From Styela clava (Eukaryota > Chordata > Ascidiacea > Stolidobranchia > Styelidae), in contig NC_135259.1 of NCBI RefSeq assembly GCF_964204865.1, positions 7,822,974 through 7,886,973 of the forward strand: 64,000 bases of DNA, read 5' to 3'. Shown one piece after another: positions 12,619-26,953 of this stretch (position 1 is its first letter; every line of letters starts with the position of its first letter). A model generated the notes under the pieces. The model saw nothing but the letters and a program-made list of their open reading frames with translations. It did no database searches and was not told where the DNA came from. The translations under genes and the position numbers were made by a program.

Positions 12619-13078
12619 TTCTTTGACGCAATTGCAATGAACTTTCTAACTGATGAAGCAGACAAAAATAAAAATTTAAAACTTTAAAAATTAAAATGAT
12701 TATTATAATGTAAAAAAGTGATAAAAAACGTTATCGGGAATATATGCACAAAAATCTTGCAAACTGCAAAAATGCCTTTCAAATCTAGATGTGGTGTCTA
12801 TTATGCCCGAGGTATCTCCTTGACATAACAGCCCATCGGCATTTTTGTCATTTCAAAAGCTTGTTATTTCATCATTATATTACTGAAATCGGTAGTCATA
12901 CTCTGTCTTAAAGTTAATTGCCATTCATCATATATATGTATGAAGAACTCATATTTGTTATCGTATTAATCACAGAGAAACTCATTCCTTATATATATTT
13001 TTCATACAAAAATCGCTTACGCTATGCATCTTTGGTTTTCTTAGACATAGCAGATTAAGAATAATCTTCAAAACTCAC

Positions 13079-13140
13079 CTTTATAGAATATTATGAAGAA
13101 GTAACATATTATATATCATCAGCAATCATCTTTTTATATA
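13079..13140 (-). promoter_or_regulatory. Promoter and non-coding exon 1 of gene B1
   Basis: TATATAA at 13140-13134 on the minus strand, with exon-1 donor AAAG|GTGAGT at 13079/13078. The flank upstream of the TATA box is conserved with the other A/B units. Confidence 0.65.
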
Positions 13141-13659
13141 GTTTTAATGCTCTATTTTTTATGTTTAGATCGGGAAATGACCTCTTAAATAACCGCTTCC
13201 GCTGTGCACACATGCTATTAATTTACCCGCCTGTTCATGCGATTAAATATTTATTGAAAGAAACGGATGCAAACAATTTTGAATGCGGGCGGACGAAAGA
13301 TTTATTTTCGTCAATTTCCAGAAAAGATCAAACATAAAATCAATGTCATACTTACTCGGGATTTTAATCTGTTATTAACTTGCATCCAATGTGGCTAATT
13401 CCTCCTACACTATATATCCCCGGGAAATACTTGATTAGGATAGAAAATTTTAAACAAAAAACCTTCAACAGATTCGCCGTTCACCTTCGAAAATTGAACA
13501 AATGGTTGTTTCTAATATAATTGGATTTATATATATATATACGTTTATATATACTTCACTACATTGCAGAATTGATTGGTGAGTTCTTGTATTCGAATTT
13601 TATTTTTTATTTTCATATAGGTAATAAATGAGGCAAAATAGCTCTCACTGGATTAAGTG

Positions 13660-14625
13660 CAGGGTGTTCATAAAGTCTCTTAACATTTAAGAAACAACAT
13701 ATTAAAAAGGTAAATGATGTGATATTGCAATGAGGGTTGTTCTATGTAAATCGATATTTAAAAAAAAATTGACACTAAAATCATTGTTTTAGATAAAACT
13801 TCCCAAATAAAATTTCTTATGTTTAATGATTGAAGTATATGAACGAATTTCTGAGGATGAAGCATTCCTCAAGCGAGTCTGTTTCAGTGATGAGACAACT
13901 CTCCATGTCTCAGGAAAGTTAAATAAACACAATTTATGAATTTGGGGATCGCAAAACCCCCATGCGAGTGAGAACTTCAGCGTGATAGTCCAAAGAGAAT
14001 GTTCGGTGTTGAATTGTGTGCAATCGAAAAATTAGGCCATTTTTTTCAACAAGGCATCAATTACTGCAGATGTTTACCTTAACCTTCTCACCGAATATGA
14101 ATGAATTTCAACCAACCATCATATCCCAGCAAGATGGCGCACCACCCCACTGGGGACTGCATGTTCGTGAGAACCTCAATGAAACTTTTCCCGACCGATT
14201 GATTGGAAGGGATAGGCCGATTCCATAGCCACCACATTAACCAGACATCACTCCCCTGGAATTATTTTATTGCGGTTATTTAAAGGATATTGTGTATCGA
14301 ACAAAAGTACCGGACATAACTAACCTAAAACAAAGAATTTCCAATGCCATTGCAACCATTGATGAGGCTATGCTACAACGAACATTGCAGGAAATTGAGT
14401 ACCATATAGTCTTACCATCTTCGTGCAACTAATGGTGCCCATATAGAAGTTTAATAAATAGAGTCATAATATTTTTTGAATAAACGTTCAAAACTGTATT
14501 AATTGTGTCAATGAAAACTATATGAAATACTCATTAACATAAAACAACCCGCATTGCGATATCTCATCATTTCTCTTCGTAATAGTTTTTTTTTAATTGT
14601 AAATGGACTTTAGAGTCATTCTGTA
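13660..14625 (+). mobile_element. Degenerate mariner element, copy 2
   Basis: Duplicate of the element at 199-1164 with the same terminal repeat, the same QQDGAPPHW fragment (14016-14228) and the same stops. It arrived by segmental duplication, not by a new insertion. Confidence 0.9.
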
Positions 14626-14663
14626 TTTTGTATTTTGTTATTTTAGTTTGGACAGGGACGCAG

Positions 14664-15060
14664 GTGCGTTGTCCCTTGATGTGATAAAATTGCAACTGAA
14701 ATCAATGGGTGACGAAAAATAACGGAAAACATCGATATCTTCGAATCGAACATCCAGGCGTTTCCAGGTTCTATAAAAGATATTAGTTTATATCGATAAT
14801 TTTCCATGACCATCATTTTAAATAAGATGTCAGAAATTGATTGAGGAATACGAACTGATAAATCGAGGTCTTTTCAATAATAATTTTTCATAATTTTTAC
14901 GTATGTTTCTTTTTCTGTCAAATTAATTTTTAGTGAATAAACCTTTCACTTTTTACAATAACATAAATCTCCTTCTATTTCTAAATATAATTTCTATTCA
15001 GCTTTCTTGTATTCCCTCAAGAACAGTGAACTGAAAATAGTTGTCAATGTGAATATTTAG
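14664..15060 (+). pseudogene. Family-2 exon relics in spacer A2
   Basis: Same broken exon-b and exon-c homologues as at 1203-1599, carried along by the tandem duplication. Confidence 0.35.
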
Positions 15061-15923
15061 TTTTACTTTCGTACCCTCATAATACTTATGATATTTGAAC
15101 AAATAATTAAATTAAGGGCAATGTCTTTCGACAACATCGTTTTGACCTGGGTCTTATTTTATTAATGGTTTGGAGTCAGGCTGAGATGTAGTTATGTTTT
15201 ATTTGAAGTATTATAAAGATGAAATTCAATTACTGACGTTTATAACTAATCTAAATAATGTACAAATTAGTCTACTAAAACATGTTGCTCAAAAATATGC
15301 ACACAAATATAAACTGTGAATCACAGAAAACAAGGCTTGATTATCATATAGTACTAACTAATAAATTACTTGAAACAAATCCGATAAATTATGTTAAAAA
15401 CGAATAATAAATGATATTACGTTCTTTTTAACACACTAGCATATACAATAATTATTCGAGTTCAATAGGCGTTTTAGAAATTTTTTTTTCTGATTTTATG
15501 CTGATCTATATATAATATATATCAAGTATTTATTTTCTAGAACCGGAGAAGTTTGTTACCCGGCCTTTGTAAATATCTTCCCGGTGGATTCCAATCAAAT
15601 GTGCGTGAGCTGGCATCTGAGCAGCGGAAGTACTGTTCAATTTACAAAAAATGATTGACGTTGCTAACCGAACGTATCACCCACTTTTCAGGAGTCGGTT
15701 GGCCGACTGTCGTGGTATGTCGGGTATGATGATGTTTGTAACCTTGCTGATGGTTATGAATGATGCCAATCATTTGGTGACATTATGTTGACGAAAACTT
15801 TAATATTGTATTTTACCATTCATTGCCGTTGTGACTTGAAGTTGCTCATGTTCCCGGGATTATGTATCAAGGTTTAAATTGGTGGCGCTTAAAATTATTT
15901 CCTTAATTGGACCAAAATACAAT

Positions 15924-16441
15924 ACGAGAATATCGGTCGGAGACCGAAGACTTATGGATGGAAACTGCGGTTTTGATTCATGACTCTATAGTGACACCAC
16001 GACATAATTCATCCAAAATCAATAGGCTTCTGGTCTGAGATATGATGAATGCACATGCAAAATTTGGAGCAGATGCAACCTCGCTTCCGTGAGATATCGC
16101 GTGCATCTAACAGACAGACAGACAAACAGACAGACAAATACCTATGAACATACTTACCGATCTTAAGATTGATAAGTAATTAGAAATAAGAAATAACGAG
16201 AGTATCGGTCGGAGACCGAAGACTTATCGATCGAAACTGCGGTTTTGATTCATGACTCTATAGTGACACCGCGTGTCCCATTACTAATTAAATATTAACT
16301 CGCTAATTATCCACGTGCAAAATTTGGAGCAGATCCAACCACGCCTTCGTGAGATATCGCGTGCATCTAACAGACAGACAAACATACAGAAAGACAAACA
16401 CACAAATACCTATCAACATACTTAGCGATCTAGAGATTGCT
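15924..16441. repeat. Two GACA-tailed interspersed repeats (duplicate)
   Basis: Copy-2 counterpart of 2463-2980 with the same head segment and acag/acaa tails. Confidence 0.7.
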
Positions 16442-16957
16442 AGAGATAGCTAGAGATAACTAGAGATTGCAAGGGCTCAGAGAGTACGTAGTCTAACGTA
16501 GTACGGGGATTTGGTTACCGGTTGTAGAGAATTTCATATTTCCAAATATTCGAAATTTTTTTCACCTTGCGTGATTGCGTGATTGATTTAAATAACACCG
16601 GAAAAATATTTAAACTGTTCACAGTTCTAATATGTTACATCGCTTATGGTTAATTGTACAGGTGTTGAAGACGCATGCATGGATGACACATCCTGATGAC
16701 AGCTCGTCCTGACGTTGCCCCTGACGACGCCTATGGACGAATTCTTTGGTCTATTGTATTCCTTAATTTGAAGACTATTTTGTAATCTAGTAGCTATATA
16801 TCCCTATAATATATATATATTTAAACCAGACCGAACTCCAAACATCGATCGGCTGATGCCCATTTTTATTTTAATATTGTACAAAATAACTGTGTTAATT
16901 TTATTGTCATTTGTTGATCAAATGCTCTATTTTATTGAAATTGTCTTCTCGATAAGT

Positions 16958-17448
16958 TCATCCAGCAAAAGTTCTGCGTCTGCTATTTGGAAGCATCTGA
17001 AAACTTCCCCTTCGGCCTGTAAAAACAAAGACAGAGTGAATTGTGTAATACTGCTATGGTTAGTTGTATATGTCACATTGATAATGGCATTGTCAAACTT
17101 TCTTTCAATATCTTGATCGTTTTAAAAATAATAGAAAAGATGAATAAAAATTTATTTTCGTAAATTACTGAAAATAAATTATTCAAGAAATCGTTTCCAG
17201 TCGATAACAGGCTGATTCAAATAACATATGACTCATGGTTAGTAAACAAAACTTTCAGAACGATTAGAGTATAATGTTATATGAAGTCTAATTCAATTAC
17301 GTATAAATAGGTGTTCTGCGTAAGTAATATCGACAAATCGGCGAAAATAAATTTTTTATTTATTCGCTTGTAACTTCCTACCTTCAATAGATACAATCCA
17401 CAGTACCAGCACAATGAGAACGAAAATTTTCCGTGAGATGGGTCCCAT
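16958..17448 (-). CDS. Secreted Arg-rich peptide gene A2
   Basis: Duplicate of gene A1 at +13,461 with no difference that I could see. Exon-2 CDS is 17382-17448 (signal peptide MGPISRK...SIE) and exon-3 coding is 16958-17016 (RRGSFQM...SRRRTFAG). AATAAA is at 16931-16936 and the acceptor of exon 2 at 17480. Identical promoter and UTR sequence means A1 and A2 would be indistinguishable in expression data. Confidence 0.7.
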
Positions 17449-17879
17449 TTCTTTGTCGCAATTGCAAGGAACTTTCCAACTGATGAAGCAGACAAAAAAA
17501 AAATAATTCAAAACTTTGAAAAATTAAAATGATCATTAGAATATGAAAAGTGATAAAACACGCTATCGGAAATATATGCACAAAATCTTGCAAAATGCAA
17601 AAATGTCTTTCAAATCGACATGTAGTGTCTATTATGCCCGAAGTATCTCTTTGACATAACAGCCCATCGGCATTTTTGTCATTTCAAAAACTTGATATTT
17701 CATCATTATATTACTGAAATAGGTAGTCTTACCATGTTTTAAGTTAATTGCTCATAATTGTTATCGTATTAATCACAGAGAAACTAAACCCTTACATATT
17801 TTGCATACAAAAATCGCTTACGCTATGCATCTTTGGTTTTCTTAGACATAGCAGATTAAGAATAATCTTCAAAACTCAC

Positions 17880-17941
17880 CAATATAGAATATTATGAAGA
17901 AGTAATATAATATAAATCATCAGCAATCATCTTTTTATATA
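17880..17941 (-). promoter_or_regulatory. Promoter and non-coding exon 1 of gene A2
   Basis: Duplicate of the A1 promoter: TATATAA at 17941-17935 and donor GTGAGT just after 17880. Confidence 0.65.
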
Positions 17942-18762
17942 GTTTTAATGCTCTATTTTTTATGTTTAGATCGGGAAATGACCTCTTAAATAACCGCTTC
18001 CGCTGTGCACACATGCTATTAATTTACCCGCCTGTTCATGCGATTAAATATTCATTGAAAGAAACGGATGCAAACAATTTTGAATGCGGGCGTACAAAAG
18101 ATTTATTTTCGTCGATTTCCAGAAAAGATCAAACATTAAATCAATTTCATACTTACTCGTGATTTTAATCTGTTATTAACTTGCATCCAATGTGGCTAAT
18201 TCCTCTTACACTATATATCCCCGGGAAATACTTGGTTGGGATAGAAAATTTTTAACAGAAAACCTTCTACAGATTCGCCGTTCACCTTCGAAAACAGACG
18301 CGCGATGTATCATTTTACCAAGTGGAAGTAAGTATATATACGTTGAGTTTAGCGCGACACTGCAGTTTAAAAAGTGTTGTTCAATTATTATGCGTTTTAT
18401 AGTAATTTTTATATTACTTGTATTAGATTATCATTCCATTTTACGTCATGTCTTATGTATTACATTAGACAGTCCTATTCCCTTCTTTATTGTTAATGTT
18501 GGACTTGCAAAAATAGCAAAGCTTATACAAAACTTATATTTTAGCTTTAAATACAATGACATTTTATCAATATTTATCAAAATTTTTAATAGTACAAAGA
18601 ATTCGAAGCATAATACAGTATTGAATATCATATACACAAATAACTGCTTCGCTCCATTCTAATCATTTCTCCTCTTTGCATAATATCAGAATATTATTAA
18701 TGTCAAAATAACAAGAATATTAAAGAATAATACACATCACAATTTATATATATACTCTATGG

Positions 18763-18837
18763 CAGCGATTTTCTCATGATGAATCAAATTGTAGCATAGT
18801 CTATGCTACAATTTGATTCATCATGAGAAAATCGCTG
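18763..18837. repeat. Perfect 37-bp-arm hairpin, copy 2
   Basis: Identical to 5302-5376: two exactly complementary 37-nt arms around a single T. Confidence 0.95.
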
Positions 18838-21800
18838 ACATTTATACGTTTCTCCAAGTCTTCAGCATGCAGTTCTACAGATTTGTTCGAAATTGTTTGT
18901 TGAGAACCACGTGTAATGCTATTCGGTATTATACCCATAATAAAAACTGAATAAAAGTTGGTTGATTCAATATTTCTACTTTTTTGTGTGTACTGATATC
19001 GATTTCTTTTTCAAACTTCATTTCTCGTACACTCCATATACCAAACAGAAAACTAAGTGACGTATATCACCTTTATTCTCTAAAACATCGACAAGGGAAA
19101 GGTTTAAATATGAATGCTGGGTTCGAATGACGTCAATTCATTAGTCAGCATTTAATATACTATTCAATTATAACAAAAATCGATGATCAACAAAATAAGT
19201 TAAACGAGCTTCCTTCATTATCTTTATGCGTATTTTACATGCTGCGCGAGCCCGCGATCGCGTTAGTTAAGAGTTTTTTGATTCGACAAGACTGACCCAC
19301 GATTATCTAATTGGATCGAAGTAAATTTGATTAAGGATATTTTTTTATTTCATTTTATTCATGAATGAATTTATGTACAAATATTTTTCGCTTTGACCAA
19401 AATCCATTACATTTCTCTTCAATTCCTGGGTATTATTCTATTTCTATCGCTGGCCATATTGACGCAAAATAAGTATGAGAGCGGGATGTTCAGTTTTATT
19501 GTACACTATGATGTCTAAAAAAAATTATTACTCAAATTGTTTTGTTGCAATTTTTATAATTTCAAACGAATCAAAAATAGTCTAATAAAACCTGCGTATT
19601 GGGTTTTCTAACAACCCCATTATCAGAACATACGCAACTTTTTCATTTTTCTCATGTCGATAAAATATATCACCAAATCCAAAATTAAATTTTAATGAAT
19701 TTGGAGCACTGACGATTTACATTAATCGAGTCATGGAATCAATAAAATGCGAATCGTCGAAATGAATTTGGAATTTGGTAAGTTTCTAAAAATGAACCTT
19801 TATACTCTTGAATCCCATCATAGTCCCAATCTATCGATATATGAGACGCACTATACTAATTTATAGGTATATTTGAATATGACCAAAAACTTTATTTGTT
19901 CTACAATATTTTTTCTCATCACTTTTTTTATCATGAAGGATCAGCTTCAATAAATATAAGTAAGTAAAATTATTTATAAAACACGTAATACTATACCTTA
20001 AAAATATATGGTATATTTGTAAACGTTTATCATTAACTATCATGCACTAACTCAAGCTCATGCTTGCCTACTCCGATAAGCTGTTACACAAAACTCTGTG
20101 TCCAGTTTTATAACTGAATCGGACATTTAATTGCTAAACATAAATGTCAATCAAAATCGTTGGGAGAAACGATCTAATACCCTGATCAGAAAATCTGAAA
20201 ACCACAATCATGCATCGGAGAAACGATTTAATACCCATAAATCAGTAAGGATATGCATATTGGTATTGTATCGGATCGGATCGGGATCGGATGTGTATAT
20301 CGTCCCACTCTCTTTGACAATTTGTAACATTAGTTGTAAACTAGATATTTATATAACACTTGAAAACACCGCGTTTTTCTATTTTATTCACAATACCCAC
20401 TATATCTATATTAATACTCAGTAATGATAATTCAATACGTCACCTATACAAATTGAAAATGCCACAGACAGCGATATTGTGGTTGGGGATTTTAAATTCA
20501 TGAAATACCATGCAGAGGTCTTTTTTGAAAATCTGTCAAAAATGGCATTGTCTTTTTAATCTCATTTGTAAAAATATTTGAATTTAAGCTTTGCAGGAGG
20601 ATGTGATTTACATTTGAATTGACATCATCCAATTATTTGGCATTTGATTTTGTCCCTGCTATATATTGTTAACGAAGATAGATTTCCACAATCACAGTCA
20701 TTTGTTCGCTATTCACTAGTATTCAAATTCGTTTGTTTTGTGGTATGCTTTCAAAAACAATCTGGTCCGAAGCAATCTATATTTTTCCTGAATGTGGGAC
20801 ATTTCTCATTTATAATGCCGCTACAGGAAGGTTTGTCAATTACCAAACGTAAAAGTAAATTCTCAATTTATCCTAAAAGACAAAATTTAAATTTTTCTAT
20901 CATTTCATCCATATTCATATTAGTAATTACATGTGGCTGAATTATGAAGGGTGAATAACCTGAAATAGATCATAAGTAAAAACGAACAAAAAATGACTTC
21001 TAAAATATCACCTAAATTAGATGAGATAATAAAATGATTTGTTATTCCGTATCAGATCACAAAAATTCCCCCCTAAAATTATAAATGTGCTTTAAATTTT
21101 AACCACGAAAACTCTTACCACAAAACTTTTACGTCTACGCCATTTTCTTTTAATAACAAACATTTAAAACATAAAAACTACATATTGCATTATGTGGGAT
21201 ATATATTATAACGACCTTATATTATAAAGTTCACTGGGTGGCTTAATAAATATATCTCGCAGGAACGTGATTTTCAAGTGCAAACGCATAAACGAGTCTA
21301 AAATGCATTTAAAAACGCAAAATTTGAATTGAATTTGCATCGGTTACGCCCAAAACTATTGTTGAACGAATGATAAATCATAAAAATGAAATAAATATAT
21401 CAACATTATATTCAACTATATGCCCCTATTCACATGACGCATCAAATAATAATTTTCTCATTATACTAACGTCAGAAATAGAAACTTTGACGTATAAAAT
21501 GACAGATAAAAATATCTAGAAGCTGTAAGTTCATATACTAAGTATCACCTTTCACTTTCATCTGTGACATTTCATTACCCATTCACGTAAAACCGTAAAT
21601 GATTTCGAATTTTATCATAGTATCTCACAGTCTGACAACTTTTATAATGAATTCGAAGATAAAACGTCGATCGATTGTGACAGAAATATATGAGATATCA
21701 CTGTCCAATACTTGATAAAACATTTTCGTCATCAATTCCAAAGTATTAAATTTTAAAACGGCTGCCATCAACAGTACAAAAGATACATTTTGAGACGAAA

Positions 21801-24122
21801 AAGTCCTATCTCAAAGATAAACATCTTAGGCTGGCATCATGTTAATTTTGCATCCATTATTCAGTGTCAAGATTTTAGTAGTCGACTGCCCACAAAATGC
21901 TTTCGATTTGCTTCATCGGCCATATTATGGATAAGAAAAAATAAAATTTAGATTTTGCGAAGATAATTGAGTATCTTTTATATTTGTGTTATTTTATTTT
22001 ATCTTAGTGCTATTTACATATGCATATGTATAAAAATTAAAACCTTGTACCTAATTTTTTCTTTTAAATTTAACATTTGGCCATCGTCTGCATGCTCAAA
22101 ACTATTCCGTTAACATGCTATATGCTATTGTGAAAAAAACTTTCGGTATTTTTGAGAAACTTTTGACTGAGAATACAATTCTATAATGTAATATGACTAG
22201 TTCTTTTGCCTTTCGACGAAATTATAGTAACATCTCGCGAAAAAATATTTTCAAATATTCCCGAAGTACCGTAAATTACATTTTATTTTGCAACATTTTT
22301 AATAAGATACTATCTGAAAAAAGCGATGATAATCATATACAGGGAAATAAAAAGATTTCACCGTTTCTAAGCAAAAAATATGTTTTTAGGCTACCTGTCC
22401 TAATACTCTGATTAAAAATAGTTTACCCCTTTACAGCGGATTTCACACTTTTTTTTCTAAATCATTTTCCTCAACAAAGTTACTTGACGCATAAACTTCC
22501 AGATTTAATAAAACTCCTTAAATTTGAATACAGTTTATTTAACATATAAATAGCCAGGCATAGTGTAAAGTACCATTTTTACAATCGCTTCGTTTGTTGT
22601 CGAACTATAACTCTTGTGGATTATCATCCTGCGCTGACCTAGATGACATAGACACAACAATTTAACGTGTAACATAGGCACCTCAATTAGTTCAGAATAA
22701 TAAACAAGATTTTGGCATCGTTAATTACCTTTTCATGACATGACGCTTTGTTTAGTCAGAATCAGTGTTCCTGAATATACCAGCTGATGGTCTTGTTAGT
22801 CATCAAAATAATTTTACCAATTTCAGTCCAATTGAGGGTCACATTAAACCGAGTTTTTCAAAGACTGCCTCTGTCCATTTCATATTTGTTTCGTTTGACT
22901 TCTTCCCAAATTAATATAAACAAATGTGTAGTGACCTACTTTAGTTCCAAATGAGATGCTTTTTTAATTGTCAGTGCCCTATGACCTCAAATGCAATAAT
23001 ACATATTGTTTAAAACCATCAGACCAGAACAGTCGGAAACCTACATATAATTACAAACCAAGGTGATATTTCACGAATATGCAATGGGCTGATTAGACTT
23101 GAGTACTAACCATTTCTGTGTGTTCGCCTATCATGAACTTTGGCATACTATATATATGAAGTAAAGCAGTAAATAAAGTATACATGGAACTAACCCTTTC
23201 TCCCACTGTTTTATCGACTATTTCATGTTTTTAACTGACGTATAACTTATGAGGCATGTCGGCTAACTATCATATCATAACCCAACATACCATGTAATCA
23301 TGCATCAATACAAGGTTTATATACACACATATATATTCAAGATAGCAGTTTCATTCTTTCCTGAAACGTATTGGACGCTAGTTTTATTGTCAACCATATT
23401 CAGATTGTATCCCTCCCTAATCAAAAGAACTATTGAAAATATCTTTAATATAAATTGAATGTCCCCATGCACGACACTTAGATACTTGTTTTTGATTGCG
23501 TAATCCTTTAGTTAGAACTGAAATCTCAGGGGAACTTGACTGTGTTTCGATCTAATGATGCATGAACTGCCCGCAATGGCACGTGTAGACGTAGTTACCG
23601 CCACAAGTATGTGACGTTGATGGCGTTTCTACCATTTAAACATAACAGTAACTCAGTGGTAGAAAGTGAATCGCCGATGAAAGATTGCAAGAGGGATCAA
23701 ACAATAAAATCCTAAATTCTAACTTAACTAACTCTTAAAAGTAAACAGAATATAAGATGAGGATATATATAAGTTAATTAATTCTTTTGTTTTAGACGTT
23801 GGTTCATAGACACGTTTGGAATGTATTAATTCATTGCACTGTGTTGTGGAGAAGTCATGGTTTCAACAAAATAACAGTGCTCCTTTGTGACATTACCTTG
23901 CTGTATTAATAAACACATCAGCTGGGTCTTTTTTTTACGGATACTAAACTCCAAAATCTTGAATAAATCAACACTCCAGCTGGCATATCGTTTTCTTTAA
24001 CAATTGGGTGTACGTAGCCAGCACATTGGGATTGTTTTGTATACGACGTAATCTAGCTTTTACTCTCGTCTTCCGGTTCAAACAAGGCCTGACAAAAAGC
24101 CACTAATATCTATCAATATCTT

Positions 24123-24424
24123 AACGAGAATATCGATCAGAGACCGAGGACTTATCGATTAAAAATTAGGTAATCCCCAAAAAAGCGCTCTTACTCCATA
24201 GTGAACCTTGTGTCCCATCACTAATTAATTAATAACTCGCTAATTATACGACATAATTCGCCCAAAATCAATAGGCTTCTGGTCCGAGATATGATGAATG
24301 CACATGAAAAATTTGAAGCAGATTCAATCTCGTTTTTGTGAGATATCGCGTGCATCTAACAGACAGACAGACAGACAGACAGACTAATACCTATCAATAT
24401 ACCTACCGATCAAAATCGATAAGT
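24123..24424. repeat. GACA-tailed interspersed repeat
   Basis: Orthologous to 10652-10981, but its (acag)n tract is shorter (about 24360-24385), as expected for a slipping simple repeat. Confidence 0.7.
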
Positions 24425-25545
24425 AACAACGCTCTCAACAGACTTCCTTCGCTGTTCAACAAGCACGAAATTCATCTATCTGAGAAGATTCGCTAGTGAG
24501 TAAGATTGATAGTTAAAACGTCAGATTAGCCCATAACCGCACACGAATAGAGCAAAATAGTGTTGAAAAAGATGTATGAGTTTGTGTCTCACTGCAAATG
24601 CCGCAAAACTTCTTTTCAAAAAAGCATACGCTGAAAATTTCGGCAGGGTGGAGAGGGTGCATGCCGCCCAGGCTACATTTCTGACAAGCAAGAGAAAGAA
24701 CTGGGTATCATAACGCACCGCTATAAACTATATTACTTCTGTGGATAACTCTTTTTCAGTTCACCGGTGAATTTACAGGAGATGTTTTAGTTATTTCTGC
24801 GTAATTGCGGCTAATATTACATAAGCAATTTTCTTTCATTTCTACATTCAAAGTGCAACAACATTAAGTTTGTTTTTAGCTCAAATGTTACGAAAAATAC
24901 TTGAGCTTTGCTATGCACTTTTCAAATCATTAATCAGTTCCTATTTGGATGCTTCAACTGCTTCAATTCTACGTTCACTCAAAATAAGATCGAAATCACT
25001 AAACAACATTCAAAATTAAGATAAATACCTAGAGATTGCAGGAGCCCAGAGAGTACGTAGTCTAACGTGGTACGGGATTTTAGTTACCTGTGGAGGAGAA
25101 TTTCATATTTCCAAATATTCGTGATTGTTTTCATCTTGCGTGATTGCATGTCACGGACGACAGATTGAAATCAGATTTGAATAATCTCAGAAGAATATTT
25201 GGGCCATTCACAGTTCTAATATGTTACAACGCTTATGGCTAATTGTACAGGTGTAGAAGAAGCATGCATGGATGACACATCCTAATGACAGCTCGTCTTG
25301 ACGTCGCCCCTGACGACGCCGAAGAACGAATTCTTTGATCTATTGTATTCCTTAATTTAAAGACTAGTCTGTAATCTAGTAGCTATATATCCCTATAATA
25401 TATATATTCAAACCAGACCAAACTCCAAACATTGATCGGCTGATGCTCATTTTTATTTTAATATTGTACAAAATAACTGTGTTAATTTTATTATCATTTG
25501 TTGATTAAATGATTTTATTTTATTGAAATTGTATTCTCGATAAGT

Positions 25546-26101
25546 TCATCCAGCAAAAGTTCTGCGTCTGCGATTTGAAATCATCTGAAAACTTCCCCTT
25601 CGGCCTGTAAAGACAATGCAGTATTCGAAATTTTTGAAGAACTGTTGAAACCACTCGAAATAGCTTTTTTCAATCAATAAATGCATATACATAGACTGGT
25701 ACAAAATGAATGCTGTGATATTGTAATAGTTAGCTATATATGTCAAAATAATATTGGCATTGTCATACTTTCTTTCAATATCATGATCGTTTTAAAAGGA
25801 ATAGAAAAGATGAATAAAATACATTTTTATTTCAGTTACTGAAATAGATTGTTCGAAAATTGTTTCCAGTTGATGATAGAAATATGACTCTTTGTTTAGT
25901 AAACAAAAATTTTATTACGAGTGGAGTATAGTGTTATATGAAGTCGAATTGAATGACGTATAGGTGTTCTACATAAGTAACACCGACAAAGCAGCAGGAA
26001 TAATTTTTCTATTTATTTGCTTATAATTTCTTACCATCAATAGATACAATCCACAGTACCAGCACGATAAAAACGACAATTTTTCTTAAGAGAGGTCCCA
26101 T
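25546..26101 (-). CDS. Secreted Arg-rich peptide gene B2
   Basis: ATG at 26101. Exon 2 is 26132-26035, with signal peptide MGPLLRKIVVF...SID. The last codon is GAT, not the GAA of its relatives, but the donor G|GTAAGA is kept. Exon 3 begins at 25604 and encodes RRGSFQM, then NRRRRTFAG, with TGA at 25546. It has one more Arg than B1 (AGA for ATA). The alternative frame is stopped by the same TGA as in B1. AATAAA at 25519-25524. Promoter at 26571-26632. Confidence 0.7.
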
Positions 26102-26570
26102 TTCTTTGACGCAATTGCAATGAACTTTCTAACTGATGAAGCAGACAAAAATCAAAAAAATAAAAATTTAAAACTTTAAAAAATTAAAATGATTATTAAA
26201 ATGTAACAAAGTGATAAAACGCGTTTTCGGAAAATATGCTCAAAAATCTTGCAAAGTGCAAAAATGCCTTTCAAATCTAGATGTGGTGTCTATTATGCCC
26301 GAAGTATCTCCTTGACATAACAGCCCATCGGCATTTTTGTCATTTCAAAAACTTGTTATTTCATCATTATATTACTGAAATAGGTAGTCATACTCTGTCT
26401 TAAAGTTAATTGCCATTCATCATATATATGTATGAAGAACTCATATTTGTTATCGTATTAATCACAGAGAAACTCATTCCTTATATATAATTTTCATACA
26501 AAAATCGCTTACGCTATGCATCTTTGGTTTTCTTAGACATAGCAGATTAAGAATAATCTTCAAAACTCAC

Positions 26571-26632
26571 CTTTATAGAATATTATGAAGAAGTAACATA
26601 TTATATATCAGCAGCAATCATCTTTTTATATA
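26571..26632 (-). promoter_or_regulatory. Promoter and non-coding exon 1 of gene B2
   Basis: TATATAA at 26632-26626 and exon-1 donor AAAG|GTGAGT at 26571/26570. Confidence 0.65.
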
Positions 26633-26953
26633 GTTTTAATGCTCTATTTTTTATGTTTAGATCGGGAAATGACCTCTTAAATAACCGCTTCCGCTGTGCA
26701 CACATGCTATTAATTTACCCGCCTGTTCATGCGATTAAATATTTATTGAAAGAAACGGATGCAAACAATTTTGAATGCGGGCGTACAAAAGATTTATTTT
26801 CGTCAATTTTCAGAAAAGATCAAACATTAAATCAATATCATACTTACTCGGGATTTTAATCTGTTATTAACTTGCATCCAATGTGGCTAATTCCTCTCAC
26901 GCTATATATCCCCGGGAAATACTTGATTAGGATAGAAAATTTTAAACAAAAAA

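Larger units (their letters stand above)
1..13461. repeat. Tandem duplication, copy 1 (13,461-bp unit)
   Basis: Every sequence I compared between 1 and 9700 recurs exactly 13,461 bp downstream, including all open frames in that stretch and the hairpin at 5302. The unit holds a mariner remnant, GACA-tailed repeats, one type-A and one type-B cationic-peptide gene, and a long stretch with no recognisable gene. The last ~3.7 kb (9701-13461) is only roughly 95% similar to its counterpart. The true left edge lies outside the window. Confidence 0.95.
13462..26953. repeat. Tandem duplication, copy 2
   Basis: Position 13462 corresponds to position 1. The match appears exact to 23161. After that, substitutions and small indels change the offset (13,461 at the type-A gene, 13,493 at the type-B exon-3 stop). 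The order of elements is the same as in copy 1. Confidence 0.95.
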
